Below, piece by piece: positions 18,555-28,599 of a stretch of DNA of 64,000 nt. The notes beneath the pieces are model-generated. The model searched no databases. It was not told where the DNA came from and saw nothing but the letters and a program-made list of their open reading frames with translations. The position numbers and the translations under genes are program-made. Source of the stretch: Clostridium formicaceticum (GTDB lineage Bacteria; Bacillota; Clostridia; Peptostreptococcales; Natronincolaceae); contig NZ_CP017603.1 in the NCBI RefSeq assembly GCF_001854185.1, forward strand, positions 3,596,001-3,660,000. The letters run 5' to 3'. The first letter of the stretch is position 1; the number at the start of each line of letters is the position of its first letter.

Positions 18555-18700
18555 ATATAAAATGAGACTTAATTCAGGGGGAGTTTTTGCTCCCACTGAA
18601 TTGTAGTCGAATTTACTTCGAGGATGTAGTGTTTGATCTCCCACTTGCAAAAGTGGGAGTCTTAGCAATACACCGAAGGATAAGGCTTTCCCTGTCCATC
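18555..18700 (-). mobile_element. remnant of an IS200/IS605-type right end (hairpin pair)
   Basis: Non-coding stretch upstream of priA. Two hairpins are visible: AATTCAG with GGGAG arms (18572-18602) and CTCCCACTT / AAGTGGGAG (18640-18660). On the minus strand it ends AATTAAGTCTCATTTTATA. Subterminal hairpins and this end resemble IS605-group right ends and their TnpB guide-RNA region. No tnpA or tnpB reading frame remains. ATAAAATGAGACTTAA recurs near 33953. Family assignment is from memory of such ends and is tentative. Confidence 0.42.
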
Positions 18701-18782
18701 TGTATCCATTATATCAAATTTTAACTAAAATAAAAAATCCTCTTCACAAAAAAGTCAATCCTTCAATAGACTAAAACTTAGA

Positions 18783-18846
18783 AAAATCTGCATGCTATAG
18801 CTATCTGCCTACTTAAAGGCATATAGCTATACAGCATGCAGATTTT
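18783..18846 (-). terminator. terminator downstream of coaBC
   Basis: Long stem AAAATCTGCATGCT... / AGCATGCAGATTTT with inner pairing ATAGCTAT/ATAGCTAT and GCC/GGC. It ends 3 bases beyond the coaBC stop. Confidence 0.8.
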
Positions 18847-18849
18847 CCA

Positions 18850-20040
18850 CTACAACAGCTCCTTTACTTTATTCAAAATATGATGAGCTATTTCTGTTTT
18901 AGAAGACTTATCAATTTTTGTTATATTCTCCGTCTTATCTATTAAGTAAACGATGTTAGTGTCTGTGCCAAAGCCAGCTCCTTCTTGGGTAACATCATTT
19001 GCCACAATAAAATCTAAGTTTTTCTTCAAAATTTTTTCTTTTGCATATTCCAGTACATGATCTGTTTCTGCTGCAAATCCCACCAGGATTTTCCCTTCTT
19101 TTATTTGACCAAGTTCAAATAAAATATCAGGATTTCTTACCAAAGTTAAAGTTAAGTCTCCCTCTTGTTTTTTAATCTTTTTCTCTGCGCTATATTGGGG
19201 ACGATAATCCGCTACAGCAGCAGACTTAATAATAACATCCTGTTGAGGAAAATGTTTCATAACAGCATCATACATATCTAATGTACTCTTTATAGGAACA
19301 AAGTTTATATTAGAAGGGGGCATAATTTTTGTAGGACCTGATACTAAAGTAACAGAAGCACCTCTTTTGCTGGCAGCTTCGGCTAAAGCATAACCCATCT
19401 TTCCGCTAGAATGATTCGTAATGAATCGCACCGGATCAATGGCTTCTACCGTTGGTCCTGCGGTAATTAATACTTTTTTTCCTTCTAAATCTTTTTTTTC
19501 TTTTCCAAGTTCAAGCATAAATTCAATAATGGCATCAACTTCTGCCAACTTTCCCTCTCCTATATCACCACAGGCCAATCTACCTGAAGCTGGAGGAATA
19601 AAGTGATAGCCGAGTGCTTTTAATTTTTCCATATTAGATTGAAAAATTACATTTTGGTACATTTTTGTATTCATGGCTGGAGCAAAAACAACCTTTGCAG
19701 TAGAAGCCATAATCGTTGTAGATAATAGATCATCAGCAATACCATGGGCTACCTTGCCAATAATATTCGCTGTAGCAGGAGCAACCAAAAGAATATCTGC
19801 TTTTTGTGCTAAGGATATATGTTCTATATCCCAATACCTTGGGGTTTCAAAAAGCTCCGTAATAACAGGGTTTTGACTGAGGGCTTGCAACGTATGGGGC
19901 TGAACAAAAGCCATAGCGGTCTTCGTCATAATGACATCAACATTGGCCTGAAGTTTTTTTAGCCTACTGACGATGTCACAGGCCTTATAGGCAGCAATAC
20001 CACCGGTGACCCCCACCACAATATTTTTTCCCTTTAGCAT
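18850..20040 (-). CDS. coaBC: bifunctional phosphopantothenoylcysteine decarboxylase / phosphopantothenate--cysteine ligase
   Basis: Two steps of coenzyme A synthesis in one protein. The CoaC flavin half opens KNIVVGVTGGIAAYKA and shows LLVAPATANIIGK and PAMNTKMY. The CoaB half begins near residue 188 with KVLITAGPTVEAIDPVRFI and the NHSSGKMGYALAEA nucleotide loop. 396 aa, normal. Its ATG overlaps the rpoZ stop (TAATG), so the two are translationally coupled. Confidence 0.96.
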   Translation of the reverse strand: MLKGKNIVVGVTGGIAAYKACDIVSRLKKLQANVDVIMTKTAMAFVQPHTLQALSQNPVITELFETPRYWDIEHISLAQKADILLVAPATANIIGKVAHGIADDLLSTTIMASTAKVVFAPAMNTKMYQNVIFQSNMEKLKALGYHFIPPASGRLACGDIGEGKLAEVDAIIEFMLELGKEKKDLEGKKVLITAGPTVEAIDPVRFITNHSSGKMGYALAEAASKRGASVTLVSGPTKIMPPSNINFVPIKSTLDMYDAVMKHFPQQDVIIKSAAVADYRPQYSAEKKIKKQEGDLTLTLVRNPDILFELGQIKEGKILVGFAAETDHVLEYAKEKILKKNLDFIVANDVTQEGAGFGTDTNIVYLIDKTENITKIDKSSKTEIAHHILNKVKELL

Positions 20041-20261
20041 TAGAATTGAACCTTATTGGCTTTATCTTCATCAACAGGTTTATAGGTAACCATATCCTCT
20101 ACGATTTCCTGTGTTGCTACAGAAACCGGTCTCAAGGAAGCTGCTCTTACCTTCGGTTCATTACCGTCTATAAGCTGTCTCGCCCTCTTAGCCACCGCTA
20201 CTACTAAAGTATAACGACTATCTACCTTTTTCATCAAATCATTAGTTGATGGATATAACAT
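20040..20261 (-). CDS. rpoZ: DNA-directed RNA polymerase subunit omega
   Basis: Small RNA polymerase assembly subunit, 73 aa. Begins MLYPSTNDLMKKVDSRY with the family core LVVAVAKRARQL. The frame extends to a TTG at 20270, but that codon is too close to AGGAGG; the ATG at 20261 has proper spacing. Between gmk and coaBC as in most Firmicutes. Confidence 0.93.
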   Translation of the reverse strand: MLYPSTNDLMKKVDSRYTLVVAVAKRARQLIDGNEPKVRAASLRPVSVATQEIVEDMVTYKPVDEDKANKVQF

Positions 20262-20276
20262 ATTTATCAATCCTCC

Positions 20277-20879
20277 TTAAAATATAGATTTAATATTTTT
20301 GTGAATTCTACTAACCCTGCATTTCTCAGCTGTAATAATAGCTTCTACATCCTTCGTAGCTCTTTGAAGATCATCATTAAAGATCGCATAATCATATTTT
20401 ATCACTTGTTCTATTTCTTCTATGGCACATCCATAGCGTTTTTCAATATCCTTTTGGCTTTCTGTCCCTCTCGTGACGATTCTTTTTTTTAGCTCCTCCA
20501 GCGAAGGTGGCAAAATGAAGATAAATACACCATCTGCAAATTTTTCCTTCACCTGTAATGCTCCTGCGATGTCTATTTCTAATAAAACATCATTGCCATT
20601 TTCTAGATTTTCCAGCACATACTTTTTGGGTGTACCATAGTAATTATCATATACACTTGCATACTCCAAAAGCGCATCCTGCTTTATCATATCTTCAAAT
20701 TGTTCTTTAGAGATAAAATAGTAGTTTTCCCCTTCCACTTCTCCTTTACGAGGATCTCTTGTAGTGGCAGACACGGAAATTTTTATTTGTTTATTTGATT
20801 TAAGTAAATTTTTGCAAATCGTCCCCTTCCCAGCCCCTGAAGGTCCTGAAACAACGATCAACAATCCTTTTTTATCCAT
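20277..20879 (-). CDS. gmk: guanylate kinase
   Basis: Phosphorylates GMP to GDP with ATP. P loop VSGPSGAGKGT near residue 10, GMP-binding region SATTRDPRKGEVEGENYYF near 38, and lid RIVTRGTESQ near 133. 200 aa, normal. 21 bases after remA and 15 before rpoZ; this trio is a fixed block in Firmicutes. Confidence 0.97.
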   Translation of the reverse strand: MDKKGLLIVVSGPSGAGKGTICKNLLKSNKQIKISVSATTRDPRKGEVEGENYYFISKEQFEDMIKQDALLEYASVYDNYYGTPKKYVLENLENGNDVLLEIDIAGALQVKEKFADGVFIFILPPSLEELKKRIVTRGTESQKDIEKRYGCAIEEIEQVIKYDYAIFNDDLQRATKDVEAIITAEKCRVSRIHKNIKSIF

Positions 20880-20900
20880 ATCTATCTCCTCTTTCTTATG

Positions 20901-21182
20901 CTACTCACCTTCAACAATAGCTTCTGTATCTTTATTACTATCTTTAGCACTTAATCTATGGGCAACTGTTTCAGGCTGTACTGCAGACAAAATGATATGA
21001 TCACTATCTGTTACAATCACAGCTCTTGTTCTGCGTCCATAGGTAGCATCAATTAACATACCTCTATCTCTTGCTTCTTGAATAATTCTTTTTATCGGTG
21101 CTGACTCAGGACTAACAATAGCTACAATTCTACTGGCAGATACAATATTACCAAACCCAATATTAATTAACTTAATATTCAT
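20901..21182 (-). CDS. remA: extracellular matrix regulator RemA (DUF370)
   Basis: DNA-binding regulator of the RemA/DUF370 family; in Bacillus it activates matrix and osmoprotection genes. The core [20 protein letters not shown] and [15 protein letters not shown] is complete. The C-terminal 15 residues are an acidic tail. 93 aa, near the family's usual 85-95. Lies between yicC and gmk, its conserved place. Role in this organism not known. Confidence 0.92.
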   Translation of the reverse strand: MNIKLINIGFGNIVSASRIVAIVSPESAPIKRIIQEARDRGMLIDATYGRRTRAVIVTDSDHIILSAVQPETVAHRLSAKDSNKDTEAIVEGE

Positions 21183-21193
21183 TGCTTTGCCTC

Positions 21194-22075
21194 CTATTCA
21201 ATGTTTTGAACCTGTTCTCTAATCTTTTCTAACTCACTTTTCACCTCTACGACAATATTTGCAGTAATCAAGTCGTTAGCTTTTGAACCTATTGTATTAA
21301 TTTCTCTATTCATTTCTTGAATAATAAAATCTAATTTTCTACCCACTGCTTCCTGCTGCTCCATTGATTTTTTAAATTGAGCTATATGACTATTAAGTCT
21401 AACAATTTCTTCAGTAATATTACTTTTATCAGCAAATAAAGCCACTTCTAAAGCAACTCTAGCTTCATCTATCTCTAGTTCTTCTTCTAACATTTCCTTA
21501 ACACGTTTTGTTAATCGTTTTTTATATTCTTTAACGATCTCAGGACTTCTGTCTTCTATTCTTTGTATTAAACCTATAAGTATGTCCAATCGCTTTAGTA
21601 AATCTTCTTTAAGCTTCCTTCCCTCTTCAATACGCATTTCTAATAAACTGTTTAATGCATCTACTAAGCCCTCTTCTAAAAGGCCCCATATCATCTCTTG
21701 ATCCTCTTCTTTTTTTTCTAACTTTAACACATCAGGAAATTTTGCAATAGTAGAAACTGCTACATCTTTTTCTAGACTAAAACGGTCATACATCTCATTC
21801 ATTGCCTCTATATACTGCTGTGCTAGTGCCATATCGGTAACAACTTTGATATCGCTATCTCCAATATTTTTATAACTAATAAACACCTCTACTCTACCTC
21901 TGTGAACTTTTTCCTTAATGATTTTTCTGATAGGTTCTTCTAAATAAGTAAAGCTTTTAGGCATTTTAACGCTTATGTCTATGTACCTATGGTTTACTGA
22001 CTTTAATTCTATCTGAAAATGTTTCCCCTCCTGCTGTGTATCTCCTCTTCCAAAACCCGTCATACTCTTTAACAT
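21194..22075 (-). CDS. yicC: YicC/YloC family endoribonuclease
   Basis: YicC-family protein, shown in E. coli to be an endoribonuclease acting on RNA. Starts [11 protein letters not shown], the hallmark; [17 protein letters not shown] near residue 23; C-terminal [24 protein letters not shown]. About 293 aa. An earlier ATG at 22084 abuts GGAAGG, so the ATG at 22075 (nine bases further) is preferred. First of the yicC-remA-gmk-rpoZ-coaBC block. Confidence 0.93.
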   Translation of the reverse strand: MLKSMTGFGRGDTQQEGKHFQIELKSVNHRYIDISVKMPKSFTYLEEPIRKIIKEKVHRGRVEVFISYKNIGDSDIKVVTDMALAQQYIEAMNEMYDRFSLEKDVAVSTIAKFPDVLKLEKKEEDQEMIWGLLEEGLVDALNSLLEMRIEEGRKLKEDLLKRLDILIGLIQRIEDRSPEIVKEYKKRLTKRVKEMLEEELEIDEARVALEVALFADKSNITEEIVRLNSHIAQFKKSMEQQEAVGRKLDFIIQEMNREINTIGSKANDLITANIVVEVKSELEKIREQVQNIE

Positions 22076-22125
22076 AGGCTTCATCCTTCCATTTTTATAA
22101 CCTTGCTTTTAAAATTTTATGCCTG

Positions 22126-22980
22126 CTAATTTTCATGATGAAAAAAATATACACCACAGCAAATATCCTCTGCTGGCCCCTCCATATCGATGTTTTTTTC
22201 TTGATCTATCGTAATCTTTAGCCTACCACCTTCTGTATCCACCAACACCACTTCCTCTACCAATTTTAAGTGATGAGCTATACCACATACACTAGTCACC
22301 CCCGTACCGCAGGCTAATGTATATCCGGCTCCACGTTCCCATGTTCTTACTTCTATGTGGGTAGGATCGATTATTTTTGCAAAATTGACATTCGTATTTT
22401 CAGGGAATATTGCATGTTTTTCAATGATAGGACCTACGGTTTTTACCATATTTAAATCCAGATCTTCTGTAAAAATCACTGTGTGGGGAACTCCCATCAA
22501 AACCGTTGAAATCATAAAGGTTTTATCGTCAATTTTTAGTTCTTGATTAATAAAACTATGAAGCTCCTCTGTTTTAACAGGTATTTTTGCAGGTTCAAAA
22601 ACCATTTTTCCCATATTCACATTGACAGCATCTGCTTTGCTGTCTGTTTCCTTTATATGGACTGTTTTTATGCCGGCTAAGGTTTCAATGCTAAATTGCT
22701 TTGTCTTGATCAATCCTTCATCATATACAAACTTTGCAAAGCATCTTATCCCGTTACCACACATATTTGCTCTTGATCCATCACTATTATAATAATACAT
22801 TTTAAAATCAGCCTTTTGCGACGAGCCTACCATCATCAAACCATCTGCCCCTATGCCAAAGCGCCTATGGCAACTTCGGATAGCCAGTTCACTGAATCTT
22901 TCTTCATAGGGAAAACTCTCATACTTTATAATAACGAAATCATTTCCTGCACCATGTAATTTTTTAAAGGGAATATTCAC
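22126..22980 (-). CDS. dapF: diaminopimelate epimerase
   Basis: Converts LL- to meso-diaminopimelate for lysine and peptidoglycan. Two catalytic cysteines are seen: NMCGNGIRC near residue 73 and LACGTGVTS near 225. Also KLHGAGNDFV at the start and NVNFAKI. 284 aa. Divergent from rqcH across a 267-base AT-rich gap. 50 bases before yicC, so it may be read together with the following genes. Confidence 0.96.
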   Translation of the reverse strand: MNIPFKKLHGAGNDFVIIKYESFPYEERFSELAIRSCHRRFGIGADGLMMVGSSQKADFKMYYYNSDGSRANMCGNGIRCFAKFVYDEGLIKTKQFSIETLAGIKTVHIKETDSKADAVNVNMGKMVFEPAKIPVKTEELHSFINQELKIDDKTFMISTVLMGVPHTVIFTEDLDLNMVKTVGPIIEKHAIFPENTNVNFAKIIDPTHIEVRTWERGAGYTLACGTGVTSVCGIAHHLKLVEEVVLVDTEGGRLKITIDQEKNIDMEGPAEDICCGVYFFHHEN

Positions 22981-23183
22981 TATTTTTACACCTCACTTTA
23001 TTTTAAAGTGTTAACATTTTTTATTAAATTTATTTTTGAAAAAAGATGCTAACAATAAATTTGTAAAAAATTTTTCCATAAATATGCAATCAATAAAATT
23101 TCTTTTAATATTAAAAGCATACTAATAATAACTATAGAATGCAATAGTTTCCTTTAGAAATTATAGAAGTTTCTTTTTGAATT

Positions 23184-23212
23184 TTGCATTTGTTATTGTT
23201 TTATGCTATATT
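23184..23212 (+). promoter_or_regulatory. sigma-A promoter of rqcH
   Basis: TTGCAT (23184-23189), 17 bases, TATATT (23207-23212). The rqcH ATG at 23248 follows GGGAGGGG. The rest of the gap 22981-23183 is AT-rich with no coding signal. Confidence 0.6.
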
Positions 23213-23247
23213 ATCTATGATTACTAAATCAATGGGAGGGGTTCATT

Positions 23248-25020
23248 ATGGCCTTAGATGGATTAGTTACTTCTGCTTTAGTTCATGAGTTTCAAAGTTT
23301 ATTAAGCTTTAATAGAATAGAAAAAATTTATCAGCCGGAGGCTGACGAAATCATCATACTCTTAAGAGGTCAAGGTAAAAATTTAAAATTATTATTATCT
23401 GTTAATAGTAATTATCCTAGAGTGCACTTTACTAATATCAGCAAAGAAAACCCCGCCACACCCCCAAGTTTTTGTATGTTACTGCGAAAATATCTACAAG
23501 GGGGTAAAATCGTAGCCATCACCCAACCAAATTTTGAACGCATCATCAAGTTCAAAATCGAAACATTGGATGAGTTAAACATGGTAAAATCTAGGGAACT
23601 CATCATTGAAATGATGGGGCGACATAGCAATATTATTCTTATAGATTGCGAAACCAACAAAATTTTGGACAGTATTAAAAGGATATCCTTCGATGTAAGT
23701 CGGTATCGTCAAGTACTTCCAAGTTTACAGTATACCATGCCTCCTTCTAAAAATAAATATAATCCTTTAGAAGTTTATGATTTTGAAGCATTTCACGTAG
23801 TCCTTTTACAGGATCTACAGTACTCTGTAGAAAAAAGTTTATATCATGCTTTTATCGGAATCTCTCCCTTAGTAGCAAGAGAAATTTGTTTTATTGCTAA
23901 GATTGAAGGGGATATGCCCTTAAGTCAATTATCTACCGATGCGCTTCATCGTTTATACAAAAGTTTTTCTGCCTTATTTCAAAGGCTTCAATCTCATGAC
24001 TATAGACCCTATTTATTTTTAGATACCAATCATCAAAAATATGTTGATTTTAGCATTATAGAGATCACCCACCTTTCTCTTTATCAAAAACAAGAGCTTT
24101 CTTCTATTAGTGAGATGTTAGAGGTTTTTTACAGAAATCGTGATGCGCAACAGCGAATGAAACAAAAATCCTATGACTTAAGAAAAAGTATTACTACAAA
24201 ATTGGACAGACTCTATAATAAGGTGCAAAATCTCCACCAAGACTTAAAAAATGCAAAAAAAGCAGACACCTACAAGCTCAAAGGAGATCTTTTAACAGCT
24301 CACCTCTATCAGATTCAAAAAGGTGATGAAAACGCAGAGGTCTTAAATTACTATGATGAAAACCAAAGTATATTAAAAATCCAACTGGATAAAAGGCTAT
24401 CTCCTTCACAAAATGCTCAAAGCTACTATAAAAAGTATAATAAAGCAAAAAATGCTCTACTTGAGGTAGATAAACAGCTAAAAAAAGCTAAGGAGGAGAT
24501 TGACTATTTAGAACAGATTGTGATTAATATCGATCAATCCACCTATCTTTCCGACTTAGAAGAAATTCATAGTGAATTAATAGAAACCGGTTATCTTAAA
24601 AAAAGGGTGACAAAAAAAAGCATAATGAATTTCAAAAAAACAGGTTATTTAAAATATATGTCCTCTGATGGTTTTGAAATTTTAGTAGGAAAAAACAATA
24701 AACAAAATGACGAAATTACATTAAAAATTGCTGATAAAGACGACCTATGGTTTCACATCAAGGATATGCCAGGATCTCACGTGCTTTTAAAAACAACAGG
24801 TCAACCCTATAGCGAAACAGCAGTTTTAGAAGCAGCTATTTTAGCTGCTTACTATAGTAAGGCAAAAAATGCTACCAAAGTAGCTGTAGACTATACTACG
24901 AAAAAAAATGTACGAAAACCAAAAGGTGCTAAACCTGGTATGGTGATTTATGATTCTTATACGACCATCCTAGTGGATGGAGATGAAAAGTCAGTTTCTC
25001 GTATTAAGCAAATTCTTTAA
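23248..25020 (+). CDS. rqcH: Rqc2 homolog RqcH (NFACT/FbpA family)
   Basis: Ribosome quality-control factor that binds obstructed 50S subunits and drives alanine tailing of stalled chains. NFACT-N domain (residues 1-190, ending in MMGRHSNIIL near 115), helix-hairpin-helix and long coiled coils (about 290-430), and a C-terminal NFACT-R domain with DLWFHIKDMPGSHV near 500. 590 aa. The older name is fibronectin-binding protein A. One of very few plus-strand genes here; monocistronic, with its own promoter and terminator. Confidence 0.94.
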   Translation: MALDGLVTSALVHEFQSLLSFNRIEKIYQPEADEIIILLRGQGKNLKLLLSVNSNYPRVHFTNISKENPATPPSFCMLLRKYLQGGKIVAITQPNFERIIKFKIETLDELNMVKSRELIIEMMGRHSNIILIDCETNKILDSIKRISFDVSRYRQVLPSLQYTMPPSKNKYNPLEVYDFEAFHVVLLQDLQYSVEKSLYHAFIGISPLVAREICFIAKIEGDMPLSQLSTDALHRLYKSFSALFQRLQSHDYRPYLFLDTNHQKYVDFSIIEITHLSLYQKQELSSISEMLEVFYRNRDAQQRMKQKSYDLRKSITTKLDRLYNKVQNLHQDLKNAKKADTYKLKGDLLTAHLYQIQKGDENAEVLNYYDENQSILKIQLDKRLSPSQNAQSYYKKYNKAKNALLEVDKQLKKAKEEIDYLEQIVINIDQSTYLSDLEEIHSELIETGYLKKRVTKKSIMNFKKTGYLKYMSSDGFEILVGKNNKQNDEITLKIADKDDLWFHIKDMPGSHVLLKTTGQPYSETAVLEAAILAAYYSKAKNATKVAVDYTTKKNVRKPKGAKPGMVIYDSYTTILVDGDEKSVSRIKQIL

Positions 25021-25036
25021 AGGGTAAATCATAAAA

Positions 25037-25607
<571 letters not shown>

Positions 25608-25617
25608 TCACTTTATT

Positions 25618-25945
25618 TATAGATAACCAATTTTATACCTTAACAAAATACGCCCTCTTGCGGTTTCAGAAATGAACAATGTTAGCAATTCACTCCAGTG
25701 AAAAATCCTAAAATTTGCAAACTCGCTACCGCTCAAACATGCAAATTTCTTTACGGATTTTCCACTTACATGAATTGAACATTGTAGTCATTTCCTGCAA
25801 ATGCATACGGTCTGCATTTTATTAAGCTTTGTAGTTGGTTATCTATATAGATGCGCGCTTCTAAAGTTAAATTTTAATATACACGGTCTACGGTTTCGCC
25901 CCAAAATCGCAGGAAAGCGTGTTTTCTTAAGCAATAAAATTAGTT
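25618..25945. repeat. nested fold-back element between rluA-type gene and pyrR
   Basis: Non-coding palindromic element. Ends of an inner unit match as inverted repeats: TATAGATAACCAA (25618-25630) and TTGGTTATCTATA (25835-25847). Inside, GAAATGAACAATGTT...AGTGAAAAATCC pairs with GGATTTTCCACT...AACATTGTAGTCATTTC, down to AAATTTGCA / TGCAAATTT around a 20-base core. The left 40 bases (CTTAACAAAATACGC...) also match the reverse complement of 25879-25945, so the pairing is nested. It looks like a MITE-type insertion. No transposase nearby matches it. Confidence 0.7.
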
Positions 25946-25947
25946 GT

Positions 25948-26868
25948 TTATAAAGCATTACTTCTCATAAAGCGCAATACTTTTTCAAAGCTAGAAGGTA
26001 AAGGTGCTTCAAATTCCATATACTCTTTTTTACTAGGATGAATAAATCCCAGCACCTTTGCATGAAGAACCTGCCCAACCAAGTTAAATTTTGTCGTCTT
26101 ACCGCCATAAACCTCATCCCCTAATAAGGGATGTTTTATATAAGATAAATGTACTCTAATTTGATGGGTTCTGCCTGTCTCTAGTTTTGCTTCAATATAT
26201 GTATAACCTTTAAACTTTTCCAACACTTGAATATGCGTAATAGCATTTCTACCATTCTCTACCACTGCCATTTTAAGACGTTGTGTAGGATGCCTGCCAA
26301 TGGGTGCATCTATGGTAGCTTTGTTTTCTTTTATGTTTCCTAAAACAATAGCATGATATCTTCTAGTGATGGAATGCTCCTTTAATTGCTCTGCTAACTC
26401 TCTATGGGCAACGTTGTTTTTTGCCACCATTAATAAACCTGAAGTATCTTTATCAATACGGTGTACAATGCCGGGACGAATGATACCATTGATAGAAGAT
26501 AATTTTCCTTCACAATGGTATAGCAGGGCATTTACTAAAGTGTTTTCATAGTTGCCGACAGCAGGGTGTACCACCATATCTTGTGGTTTGTTGACAATAA
26601 TTACATCCTCGTCTTCATAAACAATATCAATAGGAATATTTTGTGGCTTAACATCTAACGCTCTAGGTGGAGGTACTAAGACTTCTATTTCGTCCCCCTC
26701 TTTTACGATATATTTATTTTTCTCATACTTAGTATTTACCTTAACCAGCTGATCTTTGATAAGTTTTTGTATGTAGCTTCTGCTTAAGTCTTCGTATTGC
26801 TGGGAAATATATAGATCTAATCTAGTGCCTTCTTCTTCCTCTGCTACAAAAAACACTTCTCTGTCCAA
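25948..26868 (-). CDS. RluA family pseudouridine synthase
   Basis: Isomerises uridine to pseudouridine in rRNA, most like RluD/YlyB. An S4 domain at residues 1-80 (GTRLDLYISQQYEDLSRSYIQKL) is followed by the synthase domain with catalytic aspartate in HRIDKDTSGLL near residue 137. Then ETGRTHQIRVH and HPLLGDEVYGG. 306 aa. TTG start with GGAG nine bases before. It starts 3 bases after lspA ends, the usual lspA-ylyB-pyrR order. Confidence 0.94.
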   Translation of the reverse strand: MDREVFFVAEEEEGTRLDLYISQQYEDLSRSYIQKLIKDQLVKVNTKYEKNKYIVKEGDEIEVLVPPPRALDVKPQNIPIDIVYEDEDVIIVNKPQDMVVHPAVGNYENTLVNALLYHCEGKLSSINGIIRPGIVHRIDKDTSGLLMVAKNNVAHRELAEQLKEHSITRRYHAIVLGNIKENKATIDAPIGRHPTQRLKMAVVENGRNAITHIQVLEKFKGYTYIEAKLETGRTHQIRVHLSYIKHPLLGDEVYGGKTTKFNLVGQVLHAKVLGFIHPSKKEYMEFEAPLPSSFEKVLRFMRSNAL

Positions 26869-26871
26869 AGC

Positions 26872-27324
26872 TTACATCTCCTTTTTACTCAAGTCATCAT
26901 ATTTTAAAATCACATAGATGACTAGTATTTGCCCTATAACAATGGCTGAGTCAGCAATATTAAATACCGGCCATATCCTAAAATCAATAAAGTCTACAAC
27001 AAAGTTATACAGGACTCTATCTACTAAATTTCCTAATGCTCCACCGACAATTAAGCTTAAACCCAGCATCATAGGCTTAGGATAGTGTTTATTTTTTCTA
27101 AAATAAACGATGATAAAGCCAATAATCAGTATTGTAATAAGAATAAAAAACCACCTTTGACCCTGTAAAACCCCAAAGGCTGCTCCTCTATTTTCTACAT
27201 AAGTAAAATGTAGCACATTATTTATAATAGGAATTTCTCCAACATCCTTTAGATACTTTAGCACCAATATCTTACTTATCTGATCTAACAAAAATACAAC
27301 AAAGGATATAATATAATTCATCAT
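26872..27324 (-). CDS. lspA: lipoprotein signal peptidase II
   Basis: Membrane aspartyl protease that cuts signal peptides from prolipoproteins. Four hydrophobic segments are visible. Catalytic aspartates in GGALGNLVDRV near residue 95 and FNIADSAIV near 121; the ENRGAAFG motif is near 44. 150 aa, normal. Two adjacent ATG codons; either can follow AAGGGGG. Confidence 0.96.
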   Translation of the reverse strand: MMNYIISFVVFLLDQISKILVLKYLKDVGEIPIINNVLHFTYVENRGAAFGVLQGQRWFFILITILIIGFIIVYFRKNKHYPKPMMLGLSLIVGGALGNLVDRVLYNFVVDFIDFRIWPVFNIADSAIVIGQILVIYVILKYDDLSKKEM

Positions 27325-27406
27325 TCAACCCCCTTCCATCCAATACTTTAATGATTATACCATTATAAATAGAAAAAAGATACAAAAAGTACCTTTTTCC
27401 CGGGTC

Positions 27407-28075
27407 TTATTCTAAGTCTATGTCTGCTTCTCTCTCTCTCCTTGTACTAGGCAACTGTCGTTTATAGTAGTCTTCAGTTATATTATCAACATCTTCTACA
27501 ATTCCTGGAGCAAAATCATCAAACACACCTTGATGGTCTCCTGTGGAAAAGGAAGGATCATTTTTAACTTCGTTGTATTTTGCAACTTCTTGATAGGCAT
27601 CTTCTCCGTCATAACCAGTATAGTCGTCGGTGTTTTTATGGGTTCTTCCAAAAGGAGCCCGCAGCAGCCTTTCTTCCACAGGGCGATTAGCATCAGAATC
27701 ATATAATGCCACTTCTCCTTTTTCACATTCCATACAAGTATCTGCCTCCGGCAATATTTCTAGGCGTTCTTCAGAAATTTCAGCACCGCAACCTCGGCAT
27801 ATAGCGTACTCACCATTTTCTATCCTTTTTAATGCTCTATCAATTTCATGAAGTCTATACTTTTCATTGTTTTCAAGGTTTGCTTGCATAGCCGTCATAA
27901 ACATTTCAGTTCCTAAATCCGCAGGATGATTGTCATAAGCGGATAATTCTTCTGTATACTCCCTCATAGAGGCACTGTGTGGTTGATGTTCCTCCATCCG
28001 TTTTAGGGTATCTAAAATTTCTTTTTTCTCCTGCAAAAGTAGTTGTTTAAAATGTTTTTGTTTTTGTATATCCAA
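27407..28075 (-). CDS. TraR/DksA C4-type zinc finger protein (YteA-like)
   Basis: Protein of the YteA/yocK group, 222 aa. An N-terminal coiled region (residues 1-80) precedes the C4 zinc finger CRGCGAEISEERLEILPEADTCMEC's two cysteine pairs near 96 and 117. An acidic C-terminal extension follows. Relatives occur in sporulating Firmicutes; whether it binds RNA polymerase like DksA is not known. TTG start behind GAGGAGG. The lspA start lies 82 bases downstream. Confidence 0.85.
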   Translation of the reverse strand: MDIQKQKHFKQLLLQEKKEILDTLKRMEEHQPHSASMREYTEELSAYDNHPADLGTEMFMTAMQANLENNEKYRLHEIDRALKRIENGEYAICRGCGAEISEERLEILPEADTCMECEKGEVALYDSDANRPVEERLLRAPFGRTHKNTDDYTGYDGEDAYQEVAKYNEVKNDPSFSTGDHQGVFDDFAPGIVEDVDNITEDYYKRQLPSTRREREADIDLE

Positions 28076-28095
28076 ATTGCTATTCCTCCTCTATT

Positions 28096-28389
28096 CTAAT
28101 TATAGTTTTCGATGATTTTTATTAAGTCTGCTATAATTTTACCTATATAAGGAAGATTCACCCAGCTTCGTAAAATATAGGCTAAGAGAGCCACAATAAG
28201 CCCTGTTAATAGGGTAAATCCTATCCCCATGCCTATACCTCTTACTACCCCTAATAAAAAGTTCATAAAAATAAGTCTTTTGGGATTAGAATTTAATTCT
28301 ACGTATTCTGCTACCCGCATATTATCCATTTTTCGAGATAGATTTTCCAGCTTATCTCCTAAGTTAGGTTTTTTTCTACGATTAGGCAT
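28096..28389 (-). CDS. DUF5665 domain membrane protein
   Basis: 97-aa protein of unknown function. A basic, helical N half (MPNRRKKPNLGDKLENLSRKMDN) is followed by VAEYVELNSNPKRLIFMNFLLGVVRG and one or two membrane segments (about 45-80). This is the DUF5665 pattern found in clostridia and bacilli. It ends 20 bases before the YteA-like gene, so they are likely co-transcribed. The 210-base gap to mtnN (28390-28599) shows no gene. Confidence 0.82.
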   Translation of the reverse strand: MPNRRKKPNLGDKLENLSRKMDNMRVAEYVELNSNPKRLIFMNFLLGVVRGIGMGIGFTLLTGLIVALLAYILRSWVNLPYIGKIIADLIKIIENYN

Positions 28390-28599
28390 AGTTTACTCTC
28401 CTCTGTTAATATATTTTATCCTTTTCAGTAAATTTTATTTCTGTTATTTACTTATAGATATGAATCTTTCTACTTGAATTTTTATCTATTAAAATTCAAA
28501 AATTCATAGGCATCATCTATATCGCAAAGGGCATTCAGCCTTTATATTAATCATTTGAAGGAGAGTTTTATGAATATGAAGAGGATACATCACTTGTCA

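Noticed and set aside
23412-23660. Minus-strand frame inside rqcH
   Set aside because: Shadow of rqcH; same pattern as the many antisense frames across coding regions here.
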